Origin: Leptospira harrisiae
GTDB taxonomy: Bacteria > Spirochaetota > Leptospiria > Leptospirales > Leptospiraceae
NCBI RefSeq assembly: GCF_002811945.1
Contig: NZ_NPDX01000001.1
Span: 620,001-684,000, forward strand
Direction: 5' to 3'
Length of the DNA: 64,000 nt
A program made the position numbers and the translations under genes. The notes beneath the pieces were generated by a model. It ran no database searches, was not told the origin of the DNA, and saw only the letters and a list, made by a program, of their open reading frames with translations. Below, piece by piece: positions 53,346-63,490 of the stretch (within the stretch, counting starts at the first letter, position 1; every line of letters starts with the position of its first letter).

Positions 53346-55805
53346 CTAGGATTTTGCTAGGGGAATGCGGATGGTGAAGAGAGTTTTGCCGGGCTTACTT
53401 TCGACTTGGATGTTTCCGTTGTGGTTTTGGATGATTTTTTGGACAATAGAGAGCCCAAGTCCCGTCCCCATTCCCAGCTCTTTCGTGGTAAAAAAAGGTT
53501 CAAAGATGCGGGGAAGGATGTCTGAAGGGATCCCTTTTCCGTTGTCTTCAATGGTAATGAGAGCATCTGGCCCTTCTTCCTTCAGAAGAATCCGAATGAC
53601 ACCTCCTTCTTTTGGGCAGGCTTGGATGGAATTGTAGATAAGGTTTGTCCAAACTTGTACGAGTTCATCGGCATGACCAAGAACCACGGGGTCTCCCATA
53701 ATTTTCCAATCGATCTCAATGTTTTGTTTCCAACTGGTGGAATACATAGAAAGAACCGAATCAATCCCTTCTTTGAGTGAAAGAAATTTTTGGGATTCTT
53801 TGGGGCCAGAATAAGAATGGTGTTTTAAAGCAAAAACAATTTTAGAAGCGCGTTCCACAGCTGTTTCTATAATTCCCAAATGAAACCCAATGACAAAGTC
53901 GTTGAGTTTGGATTGAAATGTGTTTCGTCCATCTTCTGTCTCAAATAACTTTTGATACTCATCTGGAATGGTTTCAATTTTAAAATCGAAACAAGTATCA
54001 GCTAGGGAGATCGGATCGGGAATTGACTTGGATTTAAAATAGGCAATGAGTTCTTTTTTTCTTTTGAACCTGGATGTAACTTCAGAACGTTTTTGCGTTT
54101 TAAATTCTTCCAGAAATTTTTCTGCCAAAAATGTGTTCTCCGATTTCTCCAAACCGATGATATTGGTTTGTCCGTCTTTAATGAACTGAATACTACCTTT
54201 AATGGCTGCTAGTGGGTTGTTGATTTCATGTGCGACGCTGGCTGCAATTTTTCCAAGAGTTGACATTCGTTCCGCTTGTAAAAGTTGTTCTTGGGTTTCG
54301 CGAAGCTCTAAGATGGTTTGATTTAATGATTCAGTACGTTCTTCAATTTTTTGTTCTAACTGAAGTCTAGCATCCCGAACAATGGAAATCATTTCATTGA
54401 AACTATTGGATAACTCACCAATTTCATCTCTGCTTGATACTTTGACAGTAACAAACAAATCGCCCGAATGCATTTTTCTTATTCCAGCAAGTAATCTTGT
54501 TAACGGATAAACAATACTTGTTTTGTGCAAAACGGGGTACAACATAAAGATAGTAAAAAGAGAAAACAATAAAGTTACAATTAGCCAAACTACTGTTTGG
54601 TGTACCATGTTTCTGTATTCAATATAAGGGATTGCGATTAAAAAATGATGGTTTTTGGCATGAAAGTCAGATGTCCAATAAATACCACTTGGGTCTTGGG
54701 AAAAAGATTCCAATTGAAAGGATTCAAAAGTCGCTGGCCTGGTTTTTACTTGTTTGATTGAATCTAAAGTGAAATTAGATTTATTGATTCGGAAGTTTTG
54801 ATCCTGAATATCAACCACTAATTCAGAAAGATAAACAAAAGGATACTTTGAACCTAAATCCAGTTGTGTTTTGATGCTATGTTTTTCACGACTCATTTCA
54901 TTTTGGAAATCTACGCGGAATCGATTGAATAAAAAATTGGCAACAATGGATAGGATCAAATATAAAACTGTTAAATTGAATGTCATGATTTTGAATCCGA
55001 CAGTAGACGGAATCGTTTCTTGGTTGAGTGAAACCAAAACAAGAATAGTCATGATAATGATTGTTAGGTTGGTCAGTAAAAAAAGAAATGTGGGTTTACT
55101 AAAATAATTTAGATCCACAAGAATGTCAGCAAACGCCAATGAAAGAATCCCTAGGATGGCTAGTAGAAATCCACCTGTGTTTCTTTTTTGTATCCCTTGA
55201 AACTTTAGATACTTAGCAAGAAGCGCAATGATTGTATTTCCAAAAATCAAACATAAAACGCCTGCAATGGACACGATAGAAAGTTGAACCAGAGGTGAAG
55301 AGGAATGTTGGTTGGGAACATAGAATTCCATTTTGGGATCAAAATGGACCTCTCTGAAAAAAAAGCCGATTCCATTGGAAAGGATTGCTAGAAAAGCCAA
55401 AACTGTGTGGATGCGAAGGCTCCATTTTTTCCAACGTGGAAAACTATTTTCCTGAAACCCAAATGCCAAGTTAGAAGAAGCAACACCCAAAATCAATATG
55501 ACTGGATTTTTCAAAAATACGAATACGTATGCGGTCCAAGGTGCAACAAAGGAATTACAAATGGACCAGGCCACTGACCAGAAAAAAAGGCAGAAAAGGG
55601 GGATGAGAAGGCCCTGGAAAGTCGGAGTCAAATCCTCCTTTCGAGACATAAAGTAGACAAAGGCAATCCCACTCACTAAACAGAGTCCAAAATAGAAGAA
55701 ACTATAAAGATTCAGTAAGGGTGCCAAGCCAATCCAGGAATCCCTGGCAATTGACTTTCGGCAAGCATTTCGTTTCTCACAAAGAATTCCCATGGTGCGT
55801 CGCAC
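53346..55805 (-). CDS. membrane sensor histidine kinase (HAMP-HisKA-HATPase)
   Basis: An 819-residue kinase. The N-terminal half has about eight hydrophobic segments, then a ~120-residue extracytoplasmic part and a further membrane segment (VVWLIVTLLFSLFTIFMLYP). A HAMP linker (LAGIRKMHSGDLFV) is followed by coiled-coil, the H-box IAASVAHEINNPLAAIKGS, and the ATPase with WTNLIYNSIQACPKEGG, TIEDNGKGIPSDIL and GMGTGLGLSIVQKI. A ~150-residue insertion lies between the H-box and the N-box, as in some other Leptospira kinases. The start is uncertain (55805, 55793 or a TTG near 55727). No response regulator lies nearby. Confidence 0.88.
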   Translation of the reverse strand: MRRTMGILCEKRNACRKSIARDSWIGLAPLLNLYSFFYFGLCLVSGIAFVYFMSRKEDLTPTFQGLLIPLFCLFFWSVAWSICNSFVAPWTAYVFVFLKNPVILILGVASSNLAFGFQENSFPRWKKWSLRIHTVLAFLAILSNGIGFFFREVHFDPKMEFYVPNQHSSSPLVQLSIVSIAGVLCLIFGNTIIALLAKYLKFQGIQKRNTGGFLLAILGILSLAFADILVDLNYFSKPTFLFLLTNLTIIIMTILVLVSLNQETIPSTVGFKIMTFNLTVLYLILSIVANFLFNRFRVDFQNEMSREKHSIKTQLDLGSKYPFVYLSELVVDIQDQNFRINKSNFTLDSIKQVKTRPATFESFQLESFSQDPSGIYWTSDFHAKNHHFLIAIPYIEYRNMVHQTVVWLIVTLLFSLFTIFMLYPVLHKTSIVYPLTRLLAGIRKMHSGDLFVTVKVSSRDEIGELSNSFNEMISIVRDARLQLEQKIEERTESLNQTILELRETQEQLLQAERMSTLGKIAASVAHEINNPLAAIKGSIQFIKDGQTNIIGLEKSENTFLAEKFLEEFKTQKRSEVTSRFKRKKELIAYFKSKSIPDPISLADTCFDFKIETIPDEYQKLFETEDGRNTFQSKLNDFVIGFHLGIIETAVERASKIVFALKHHSYSGPKESQKFLSLKEGIDSVLSMYSTSWKQNIEIDWKIMGDPVVLGHADELVQVWTNLIYNSIQACPKEGGVIRILLKEEGPDALITIEDNGKGIPSDILPRIFEPFFTTKELGMGTGLGLSIVQKIIQNHNGNIQVESKPGKTLFTIRIPLAKS

Positions 55806-55891
55806 AAAATTGGTCTTGCCGGCCGAGGGACTTGCGGAAATATGGACTTATTGTGCGATGCACAAATGAAAGTCTGTTAAAAGAGGACCCA

Positions 55892-56548
55892 ATGCGAAAA
55901 AGTAACTCACTCACCCAAATCTTAGGAACCAGTTTCCTCCTTCTCATTTTTCTAACGGAATCATATGGAAAGATCAGTTCTGCTGGTTTATCTGTTCGAA
56001 ATGAGTCTTCCAAAAGGAAATTGGAGGTCTACATTGCAAAGTACCGGCCGAATCTTTCTTCTAAGGAAAGATTAGAATTGGTTTCGGCGATGGAAAATGC
56101 TTCCCTCAACCTTCGTTTACCAGTAGGAAACAAACAGGAACGTTATGATAAATTGGGATTTTTAGTAGGCCTTGTGCAGACAGAATCGCAATTCCACAAA
56201 CGTGCCAAATCTCATAAAGGAGCTCTTGGCCTCATGCAAGTGATGCCAGCGACAGCGAAGTGGTTGGCAGAAAAAGAAGGAATTCCTTTTTCTTCTGAAA
56301 AAGACTTATACGATCCGGAAACTAATTTGTATATAGGTGTTCTTTATTTGAATTACCTGATGGAACGCACTGATTCATTAGATGCTGCCTTGTTATCTTA
56401 TAATGCGGGTCTTGGCGGTTATAAACGATTTGGAGGCATTCCAGAGTATTCACGATCGGTGTACCGTTACTATGAAGAATGGAAATCGATGCCCTTTCCT
56501 TCACAAAGTTTGATTTCTGAAACCGTTGCGAGTCTTCTTTCTATCTAA
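55892..56548 (+). CDS. lytic transglycosylase (SLT domain), exported
   Basis: A 218-residue peptidoglycan-cleaving enzyme with a signal peptide (SLTQILGTSFLLLIFLTESY). The catalytic Glu is in GLVQTESQFHKRAKSHKGALG, followed by LMQVMPATAKWLA, LYDPETNLYIGVLYLNYLM and ALLSYNAGLGGYKRFGG, the classic soluble-lytic-transglycosylase blocks. The start is ATG 55892, with AGAGGA about 5 bases upstream; a longer frame from 55721 has no signal peptide and overlaps the kinase. It cleaves glycan strands in the periplasm. Confidence 0.92.
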   Translation: MRKSNSLTQILGTSFLLLIFLTESYGKISSAGLSVRNESSKRKLEVYIAKYRPNLSSKERLELVSAMENASLNLRLPVGNKQERYDKLGFLVGLVQTESQFHKRAKSHKGALGLMQVMPATAKWLAEKEGIPFSSEKDLYDPETNLYIGVLYLNYLMERTDSLDAALLSYNAGLGGYKRFGGIPEYSRSVYRYYEEWKSMPFPSQSLISETVASLLSI

Positions 56549-56618
56549 ATTTTACTTTACATAGTTTTAAAACCGACAAGGCTCTTATCCGTTTTATAAA
56601 ACAAAAGGATGGGAGCGT

Positions 56619-57821
56619 ATGGATTTAATTCGTAGATACGGTGTGTATCTAGCAGTTGTTATATTGGTTGTGATTGGCCTTATCTTCTTTTTATTTAAGG
56701 ATAATGTTGGTTCTGATCAAGATGCTAGAGAGAAAGCCAGACAAGAAAGGATGGCAAGTAACTCTGATCCGACGCAAGGTGATGACGGTTCTGGAAGTGG
56801 TTCTGATGGATCCGGTGGGGTTCCTGATGATGGTGCCACTCCCGAATACATTTTAGAAAAGTATTTAGAATGGGCTGAATACCCTCCATTCTCAAGACCG
56901 ATGTCCATCCTTAATCATGATTTGGCTTTCCCATTCATCATTGAAACTTCTCCAGATTATTCTATTGATCCAAAAACGAACGAACCTACTGGTTACGTAT
57001 GTTTGTTCCAACCCAAAACTTGGGCAGTGATTGGAAACAAAGACATGATGTATGTAACATTAGAATGTCGTGATAAAGCTAGAAACCGAGTGAAAGTTTC
57101 CATTGATTCTCACCAAGTTTTTAAAGAATGGGAAGGACAAAGATTCGGCGTCGTGAGTGCTTCTGTAAATGATAGTGGAACAGATGGAGACCAAACGAGA
57201 GGCGATAATATTTTTACTTTTTCATGGAAACCACAAAAGGGTGATTGGGGGCAAATGTCTCTTGTTGCGGAAATTACTTATGGGCCCGAGAATTTAAAAA
57301 CCACTCTCACTTCTAGTTTCTTTTCTAGTCCATCGATTCCCGCAGAATTTAACGGAGTGTTCTCTGACTCTTTACAAGATGGATCGCTCATTGTCCGTGC
57401 AGTTGTGAATGTTTATAAAAAAGGAAAATACCATTTAGAAGCTAATTTAAAAGACGAAAAAAATGGTGAATACATCGCTTACGCTGTGTACGACGGTGAT
57501 TTAGTTTCTGGTTCCAATGAAGTTGAATTTACTTTTTTTGGAAAGATCCTTCGTGATAAAGATTTAGACGGACCTTATTTGGCGACTTCATTCCGTGGAC
57601 ATCGTGTCAATTTACCAATTGATCCAGAATGGTTCAACCAAGGTGCAGAAGGACTTAGAAAAATCCAAGCTGCAAAAACAACAGAACCAGATCGTGAGCT
57701 TGTTGTCCCATACAAGGACGAATACAAAACAAAATATTATAAAGTGGAATCCTTCTCGAATGCAGCTTGGGATTCGGCAGACAAACAAAATCGCATTCGG
57801 CAAATCAAAGCACTACAGTAA
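56619..57821 (+). CDS. membrane-anchored protein of unknown function
   Basis: A 400-residue protein with one N-terminal membrane segment (GVYLAVVILVVIGLIFFLF) and then a Ser/Gly/Asp-rich linker (DDGSGSGSDGSGGVPDDG, ~55-72). The remainder (~75-400) is beta-rich, with repeats of Ig-like type such as NIFTFSWKPQKGDWGQMSL and RAVVNVYKKGKYHLEANL. GGGAG lies 5 bases before the ATG. It is followed 3 bases later by a penicillin-acylase-family gene, which suggests a shared operon. I do not recognise a named family with confidence. Confidence 0.65.
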   Translation: MDLIRRYGVYLAVVILVVIGLIFFLFKDNVGSDQDAREKARQERMASNSDPTQGDDGSGSGSDGSGGVPDDGATPEYILEKYLEWAEYPPFSRPMSILNHDLAFPFIIETSPDYSIDPKTNEPTGYVCLFQPKTWAVIGNKDMMYVTLECRDKARNRVKVSIDSHQVFKEWEGQRFGVVSASVNDSGTDGDQTRGDNIFTFSWKPQKGDWGQMSLVAEITYGPENLKTTLTSSFFSSPSIPAEFNGVFSDSLQDGSLIVRAVVNVYKKGKYHLEANLKDEKNGEYIAYAVYDGDLVSGSNEVEFTFFGKILRDKDLDGPYLATSFRGHRVNLPIDPEWFNQGAEGLRKIQAAKTTEPDRELVVPYKDEYKTKYYKVESFSNAAWDSADKQNRIRQIKALQ

Positions 57822-57824
57822 ACT

Positions 57825-60341
57825 ATGTTAGAAAAAACTAAAAAATTGATAAGAAAGAGACCATTTTTAAGTCTCTTTCTACTTTTCATCCTCACTCTTC
57901 CAGTCACCCTACATTTTTTGTTTTGGGGACTGGTAGCCATGAAAGCACCTCGTTATAGCGGAGAGATTGTTTCTGATAAATTAACAACTCCTGTAACTGT
58001 GATTCGAGATGAAGCTGGGATACCGCATATCGTAGGTGGAGATGCAAAGTCCGCCTACTTCGCATTAGGTTATACGATGGCACAGGATCGTATCTTCCAG
58101 ATGGAATTACAAAGACGGATTGGGAAAGGAGAACTCACTGAAATATTTGGTGAAAAACTGATTCCCACGGATCAGTTTTTAAAGTCGTTACTTTTGAAAA
58201 AAACAGCGGAAGAATATGTAAATCAGAAGGAACATATTTATCCTGAGGCATGGAACCAATTGGACTGGTTTTTGGATGGAGTGAATCACTTCTTATCTGA
58301 AGACAATTTACCAATTGAATATACAATTCTTGGAATCAAACCAAAACCATTTGATCGAGTCGATGCCATTTCCTTTTTGTTTTATATGGGATTTTCTTTT
58401 GCGGAAGGAATCAAATCGGACAGTTTGTACACTATTATGGAGTCTGAATTAAAAAATCGATCCGCAAATGAACTTTTTCCTCGTTACGATTTTGAAACGA
58501 ACGCGACAATTTTAGAAGCACAACCTGGTGTACAAAGGTTAGCGGATACCAAAAATTTTCAAAACTCAAATCAAAATCGAATTGGTAACCCGAGTTCTTC
58601 TTTAAATCGTAAAACCGGAACTCATATAAGCGGAAAAGAAGTTCTCAATTTAAAACAACTTGTGTCTTTTGTGAACCAATTGCAATTACCGATTGAACCA
58701 TTGGAAGGTAGTAACTCTTGGCTTGTGGCTCCTGGTCGTTCTGAAAGTGGTGGGGCAGTCCTTGCAAATGATCCACATATTGCTCTCTCCAATCCCGGTG
58801 CTTGGTATGAAGCTTATATCGAATACCCAGGATACGAAAACTATGGATACTTCTTATCTATTATCCCTTTTCCTCTGATTGCACATAACAGAGAAAAGGC
58901 ATGGGGACTTACCATGTTGGAACAAGATGATGTTAATTTGTATTTAGAAACTATTGAAGATGGAAAATTCAAATCTGGAAATTCTTGGAAAGATTTAACT
59001 TATTATCGAGATTCAATCCGTAAAAAAGATGGGACGGAAATTCCTTTTGAGGTAGGGATTACAAACCATGGCCCACTCATTACAGAACATATCAAAGGAT
59101 TTAAAGGAAGACCAGTGAGTTTGTATTGGGCTCACCACCACTTACCGAATCCACTCCTTGATGTGCTCTTCCAAATGGGAAAATCCAAATCGTTTTCCGA
59201 ACTTGATTCTGCCTCTTCCATGATTGGTGCTCCAGGACTTAACTTTAGTTATGCGGATAAAAATGGAAACATTGCCTATTATGCAGTTGGAAGATTCCCA
59301 ATTCTCAAATCTGGAAACTCACGTAAAATTTTAGAAGGTTCTACGGGTGAAAATGATGTAATTGGTTATGTTCCGGTAAAAGACAATCCAAAGATTATCA
59401 ATCCAAAAAATGGAATCATCGTTACAGCAAATAACCAAGTGACAAGTAAGTCTCTCCCTGGACTTGGAAAACCAGAAGGGAACTGGCAACCTCCTGACCG
59501 CTTTCAAAGGTTAGTTGGAGTGTTGGAGACAAAAGAAAAATGGAGTTTGGAAGACCTTGCGGCAATCCAAAATGACACTGTATCTTCCTTTGCACCTGAG
59601 TATCTGGATCTTGTTTTAACAACTGTCAAAGACGCAAAAACGCCAAATGGAAAAAAGGTTTTGGAAATTCTAAAAAAATGGAATTTTGAACATTTCCCTG
59701 AATCTCAAGGTGCAGCAGTTTATGATGTGTTTTTTTACATTAACCTTCGTGAATTGTTAATTGATGAGATGGGTCCTGCCAATTTCGAGTTATATGGAGA
59801 TATAGCAGAATATTGGAATGCCTATCGCCATTTTGTTCGAAATCCAAGTTCTCCCTATTGGGATGATTTACGAACCGAAGGGATCTCCGAATTAAGAGAA
59901 GACATTTTAAAAAGATCCATTGAGGAGACAGGAAAATATTTAGAAACTCATCTTTCGGCCTCTCCTAGTCTTTGGACTTGGAAAAACTTATACAAAATCA
60001 AACACCCACATCCACTAGGCGTATTGCCTCTGATAGGTGGTGTTTTTGATATTGGTCCACTTCCCTCTGCCGGTGGGGCAGAAGTGGTTAACAATTTAAA
60101 ATACAAACTGATGAAAGAAGATTGGACAGCGTTTGCGGGACCTTCTAAAAGGCGAGTGATTGACTATGGTCGTTTTGAAGAGTCGGTAACCCAACTTCCG
60201 ATCGGGAATAGCGGAAACCTTGCGAGCCCCTTTTATGGTAACTTGGTGGATGATTATATTAACGGAGTCCATAGGAAAATCTTGTATTCGAAAGAACAAG
60301 TAGGTACCGGTCGGTTCCGATTGGATTTTCGCCCCAAGTAA
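57825..60341 (+). CDS. penicillin acylase family protein (Ntn hydrolase)
   Basis: An 838-residue enzyme with an N-terminal membrane/signal segment (FLSLFLLFILTLPVTLHFLF). The precursor is expected to self-cleave before the nucleophile Ser296 in LEGSNSWLVAPGRS, giving alpha and beta chains. The pro-part has VIRDEAGIPHIVGGDAKSA and GYTMAQDRIFQMELQRRIG; the beta chain has AVLANDPHIALSNPG and ITNHGPLI. Members hydrolyse amides such as penicillins, acyl-homoserine lactones or acylated peptides. The natural substrate here is unknown. It is co-oriented with, and 3 bases from, the previous gene. Confidence 0.92.
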   Translation: MLEKTKKLIRKRPFLSLFLLFILTLPVTLHFLFWGLVAMKAPRYSGEIVSDKLTTPVTVIRDEAGIPHIVGGDAKSAYFALGYTMAQDRIFQMELQRRIGKGELTEIFGEKLIPTDQFLKSLLLKKTAEEYVNQKEHIYPEAWNQLDWFLDGVNHFLSEDNLPIEYTILGIKPKPFDRVDAISFLFYMGFSFAEGIKSDSLYTIMESELKNRSANELFPRYDFETNATILEAQPGVQRLADTKNFQNSNQNRIGNPSSSLNRKTGTHISGKEVLNLKQLVSFVNQLQLPIEPLEGSNSWLVAPGRSESGGAVLANDPHIALSNPGAWYEAYIEYPGYENYGYFLSIIPFPLIAHNREKAWGLTMLEQDDVNLYLETIEDGKFKSGNSWKDLTYYRDSIRKKDGTEIPFEVGITNHGPLITEHIKGFKGRPVSLYWAHHHLPNPLLDVLFQMGKSKSFSELDSASSMIGAPGLNFSYADKNGNIAYYAVGRFPILKSGNSRKILEGSTGENDVIGYVPVKDNPKIINPKNGIIVTANNQVTSKSLPGLGKPEGNWQPPDRFQRLVGVLETKEKWSLEDLAAIQNDTVSSFAPEYLDLVLTTVKDAKTPNGKKVLEILKKWNFEHFPESQGAAVYDVFFYINLRELLIDEMGPANFELYGDIAEYWNAYRHFVRNPSSPYWDDLRTEGISELREDILKRSIEETGKYLETHLSASPSLWTWKNLYKIKHPHPLGVLPLIGGVFDIGPLPSAGGAEVVNNLKYKLMKEDWTAFAGPSKRRVIDYGRFEESVTQLPIGNSGNLASPFYGNLVDDYINGVHRKILYSKEQVGTGRFRLDFRPK

Positions 60342-60354
60342 ATTCTAAAAAATT

Positions 60355-60412
60355 CCCCACAAGCCCTGTGGGGACCTCAGTTTTTCTACGGCCAAAGATT
60401 CTTTTTTGGCCG
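60355..60412 (+). terminator. two hairpins after the penicillin acylase gene
   Basis: CCCCACA pairs with TGTGGGG (60355-60373), followed after 7 bases by five T. A second hairpin, CGGCCAAA with TTTGGCCG (60389-60412), follows. The first is a plausible terminator; the second lies in the leader of the TPR gene. Confidence 0.55.
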
Positions 60413-60425
60413 ATCTTTAAATCAG

Positions 60426-61589
60426 ATGTTCCGTTCCATTTTAATTGGTATTTTATTTGTTACGGCAACTTTTGCCCAATCTTCATCTGATCGATTGGCA
60501 TTTGCTTTTCGTAGCCAGGCATCACTTGACCCTCTTCGAATGATTGTTGTCGGAGAGGTTGTAGGAATTGAAAAAGCCAGCTACTATGAAGTGGATACAC
60601 TTTCGCAAGAATTGGAAGTGGATACAAGACCAGATACAGTGACTATCAAAGTGGCTGATCCCAAAGGAATTCGTGTGGGACAAACTTTGTATTTATTAGA
60701 AAAAAACCAAGACCACAAAACCTTTCGTGATGGAAACATTGTGGGAATGATCACTGTAAAATCAGTTTACCAAACTACATTTTTTGGGTGGCAAGTTCGC
60801 GGGGAAGGGTATTTGCGACTCATTGAAGACCGTCCAGTAACAGCTGCAAGATTATTAGATACAACAAAATATGATGAAGCCTTTATGGCGAAAAAGAAAG
60901 GTGACCATTATTTTGCCAAAGGGCAAATGGAAGAAGCCTTAAGGATGTATAAACATTCCGTTTCCCTTGATCAAGGATCACCTGATTCCCATTATGCACT
61001 TGGAAAAGCTCATTGGAAAGATGGAGAAGGATATGTTTCAACAGCATTCGAATATTCGATGGCCTGGAAAAATAGGGAACGATTCTCGAATGCCCAAGAA
61101 AGGCTTTTGTTCTTAGTCGATTATTTGCGTTTTTTAACTTTCTATTTTAAAGTAGAAGGGAAAGAAAATAAAAAACAATTGGATCTTATGCCTCAAGTGG
61201 CAAAAGAAGCACGCACTCTTTATCCAAAAAATTATGAAGTTTGGCTTTATAGTTTTGAAACTTCCTTTTTAAATCTTTTGCATTCAAATATGACAGATAC
61301 TGGTGTAGATGGTCGCAAAAAAAGGGAAGAGTGGTCTGAACGTTCTGAAGAATACTTACAGAAAGCTTATTCAATCAGGAAATCTGATTATTATCTTCAT
61401 AAACTTGCCTGTGAATTTTATAATTTAAAATGGAAAGAAACTCGTGGTTCAATCAAAGAAACGGATTACCGAAATAAACTGATCGAACACGGAAAATTGT
61501 TACGTCTTTACTACACTGGCGAAACCACTTTGTCGGAAGATCTGTTAAACGCAATTCGACTTGCAGAAAAACAATCAGGATCACTCTGA
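60426..61589 (+). CDS. exported TPR-repeat protein
   Basis: A 387-residue protein with a signal peptide (FRSILIGILFVTATFAQ). Residues ~30-140 form a beta-rich region (VVGEVVGIEKASYYEVD, GNIVGMITVKSVYQTTFFG). From ~155 come TPR-like helices (EAFMAKKKGDHYFAKGQMEE, ALRMYKHSVSLDQGSPDSHY, ALGKAHWKDGEGYVSTAFEY). TPR domains mediate protein contacts, often in the periplasm or outer membrane. Its end overlaps the convergent PilZ-type gene by 9 bases. Exact function unknown. Confidence 0.7.
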   Translation: MFRSILIGILFVTATFAQSSSDRLAFAFRSQASLDPLRMIVVGEVVGIEKASYYEVDTLSQELEVDTRPDTVTIKVADPKGIRVGQTLYLLEKNQDHKTFRDGNIVGMITVKSVYQTTFFGWQVRGEGYLRLIEDRPVTAARLLDTTKYDEAFMAKKKGDHYFAKGQMEEALRMYKHSVSLDQGSPDSHYALGKAHWKDGEGYVSTAFEYSMAWKNRERFSNAQERLLFLVDYLRFLTFYFKVEGKENKKQLDLMPQVAKEARTLYPKNYEVWLYSFETSFLNLLHSNMTDTGVDGRKKREEWSERSEEYLQKAYSIRKSDYYLHKLACEFYNLKWKETRGSIKETDYRNKLIEHGKLLRLYYTGETTLSEDLLNAIRLAEKQSGSL

Positions 61590-62870
61590 TAAAATCTTCA
61601 TACTCTTTTCAAATAAATACGATTCCAAATACAACATATCATCTGGGGCAGAACTGAAATAGTTTACCCCAAGGTGATAATGATCTCCTTTATCTAAAAA
61701 TCGAATGATCTCTCCTCGGATGATCATAGTTCTTTCCTTATTTAGTGGAATGAACATTTTTATGATATTGTGGCGTTTTAAATATTGGAACAGACGTTTG
61801 TCGTAAATTTCGAAGAGAAGACCATCCAAAGAAATATCTACAACTTTGGTAGTAGATTGCATTGTTTCATAACTTCCATGTTGGATGGCAATTTTTGTGA
61901 ATACGTAACTTATAATTTCGGCAAGTTCAAATATATAGACTGCTTGGTTTTGTGAGATTGTAAATCTTTCCATAGCAGTAGAGTAAACTTTTATAAATCC
62001 AACAACATCTTCATAAAGACGAATGGGAGTGATTACATAAGAAACATAAAAATTTCGAGATTCATGTTTTCTCATGGATTCAAAATAATCCAAAGCAAAT
62101 TCATCTCCAAATTCCTTCCCCATTTCTTTGTATTCATTATAATAATTAAAGAGGACGTCATTGCCTGGATCATTGATATAAGAAGTGATTCGATTACAAT
62201 CTGGTATATAAATGGATTTTCCGGTTCTTAGGATGGTTTTTTTAACAAAGTCATCATATTCGTTTAATTTTTCGTCTGGCTGGAAAAAATGGATTTCATA
62301 GTCTTTTGAAATTCTTTCGATGGCCTCGGTTAACATTACATTGATGAGTTTGCTATCAGGCCTATCTTTCCGTACTTCTTTCATTAGGTGAGGAAAACGG
62401 CTTTCGGCATAAAGGTTTTTTCCCACTTCTCTCGAACCACCTGTCAAACTTCTAAATAGAATGATAAAGTTCATAAACAAATCATCTACTGGAATCCGTT
62501 TGTTGGTTCTAAGTTGATAAGACTGTAGCTCAGTTGGAGTTTTGATTACAGTTTTTTCTTTTTGGATGTCGAGGATCACTACCTCAAACTGGTAGTTGAT
62601 GTTCATTACTTCAAAACGAACTCGTGCTCGCCTTGATCCTTGTTCCACCAAGTCGGGGATCATTAAAGTGACTGTATGGGATTCAATTTCCTCGACCGCT
62701 GCAACTAGAATGTCCTCTTCATAAATAAATTCAAATTCTCGGTTATCTGCTTTAAGATAATAAAAGAGGTGTTTGACTATGTTGACATCCGACCCTATGA
62801 TGGTTTCTTCAAATAACGATTCTAAAATCGTTATGAGTTCTTGCATCGAATCGGTTCTTCCAATTGCCAT
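61581..62870 (-). CDS. PilZ-domain protein with GAF-like centre (possibly DUF1577 group)
   Basis: A 429-residue soluble protein. The N-terminal ~110 residues resemble a PilZN/YcgR-N domain, ending in QLRTNKRIPVDD, which fits the RxxxR of a c-di-GMP-binding PilZ domain. The centre (~180-330) is GAF-like. The C-terminus (VVDISLDGLLFEIYD ... YHLGVNYF) is again PilZ-like. It may read c-di-GMP. A link to the Leptospira family DUF1577 is a possible match from recall, not tested. The start at 62870 is uncertain; ATG at 62846 is another. Confidence 0.6.
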   Translation of the reverse strand: MAIGRTDSMQELITILESLFEETIIGSDVNIVKHLFYYLKADNREFEFIYEEDILVAAVEEIESHTVTLMIPDLVEQGSRRARVRFEVMNINYQFEVVILDIQKEKTVIKTPTELQSYQLRTNKRIPVDDLFMNFIILFRSLTGGSREVGKNLYAESRFPHLMKEVRKDRPDSKLINVMLTEAIERISKDYEIHFFQPDEKLNEYDDFVKKTILRTGKSIYIPDCNRITSYINDPGNDVLFNYYNEYKEMGKEFGDEFALDYFESMRKHESRNFYVSYVITPIRLYEDVVGFIKVYSTAMERFTISQNQAVYIFELAEIISYVFTKIAIQHGSYETMQSTTKVVDISLDGLLFEIYDKRLFQYLKRHNIIKMFIPLNKERTMIIRGEIIRFLDKGDHYHLGVNYFSSAPDDMLYLESYLFEKSMKILSE

Positions 62871-62962
62871 ACTAAAATTATCGATTTTCTGAGGGTCAAA
62901 ATCGATTTTCTCGCCAGGAAAATATGCAAGGAAACGACAGAATTCGCCGAAATGGGAAGTAT

Positions 62963-63490
62963 ATGGAACTCACTCTCCCAAAACAAGTTAATCCAGAACT
63001 TTTGCCAATGATCCGTCAAGGTCTCCTCAGTCCGGAGAAATTAGCCATTCTCACTGAGTTGTATGCCATTGTGGAAAGGTTTGCAGGTTCCCTCTACACT
63101 GATGAGGAAACCCAAAAGAAAATTTTGGAACGTACTGGGTCATTGCCTGATCTCATTACTTGGAGTGATTACTTTCAGACGGAAGTGGCTTCTCGTTATT
63201 TTTTAGAATCAGAGGATTCACTCAGACGCATTGTTGATACCATACGTTTTGACTTAATTTCTTCTCATCTGATTTTTAGTGGAAAACCAGATCATTACAA
63301 AGATAAAATTAGAGCCGAAGTTTTGGTGAGCAAAGGCATTGATTCTCTTCTTCCCAACCAAGACATGGAAAGCCAACACCTAGAAATTCTCCTCAATTAC
63401 TTTGAAAATATGGAGATCGGGAATAAACCTTTATCTTTACAAGATAAAGCCTGGTACGAATCCTTTCAGATAGATGAAATCGCGATTTGA
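62963..63490 (+). CDS. hypothetical protein (175 aa)
   Basis: A soluble, mostly helical protein of unrecognised family. From ATG 62963 it begins MELTLPKQVNPELLPMIRQG. The frame runs further upstream to 62924, but homology and a GGGAAG close before 62963 favour the latter. Blocks such as ERFAGSLYTDEETQKKILE and LQDKAWYESFQIDEIA give no function. Its end overlaps the enoyl-CoA hydratase start by 17 bases, so the two may be co-translated. Confidence 0.6.
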   Translation: MELTLPKQVNPELLPMIRQGLLSPEKLAILTELYAIVERFAGSLYTDEETQKKILERTGSLPDLITWSDYFQTEVASRYFLESEDSLRRIVDTIRFDLISSHLIFSGKPDHYKDKIRAEVLVSKGIDSLLPNQDMESQHLEILLNYFENMEIGNKPLSLQDKAWYESFQIDEIAI

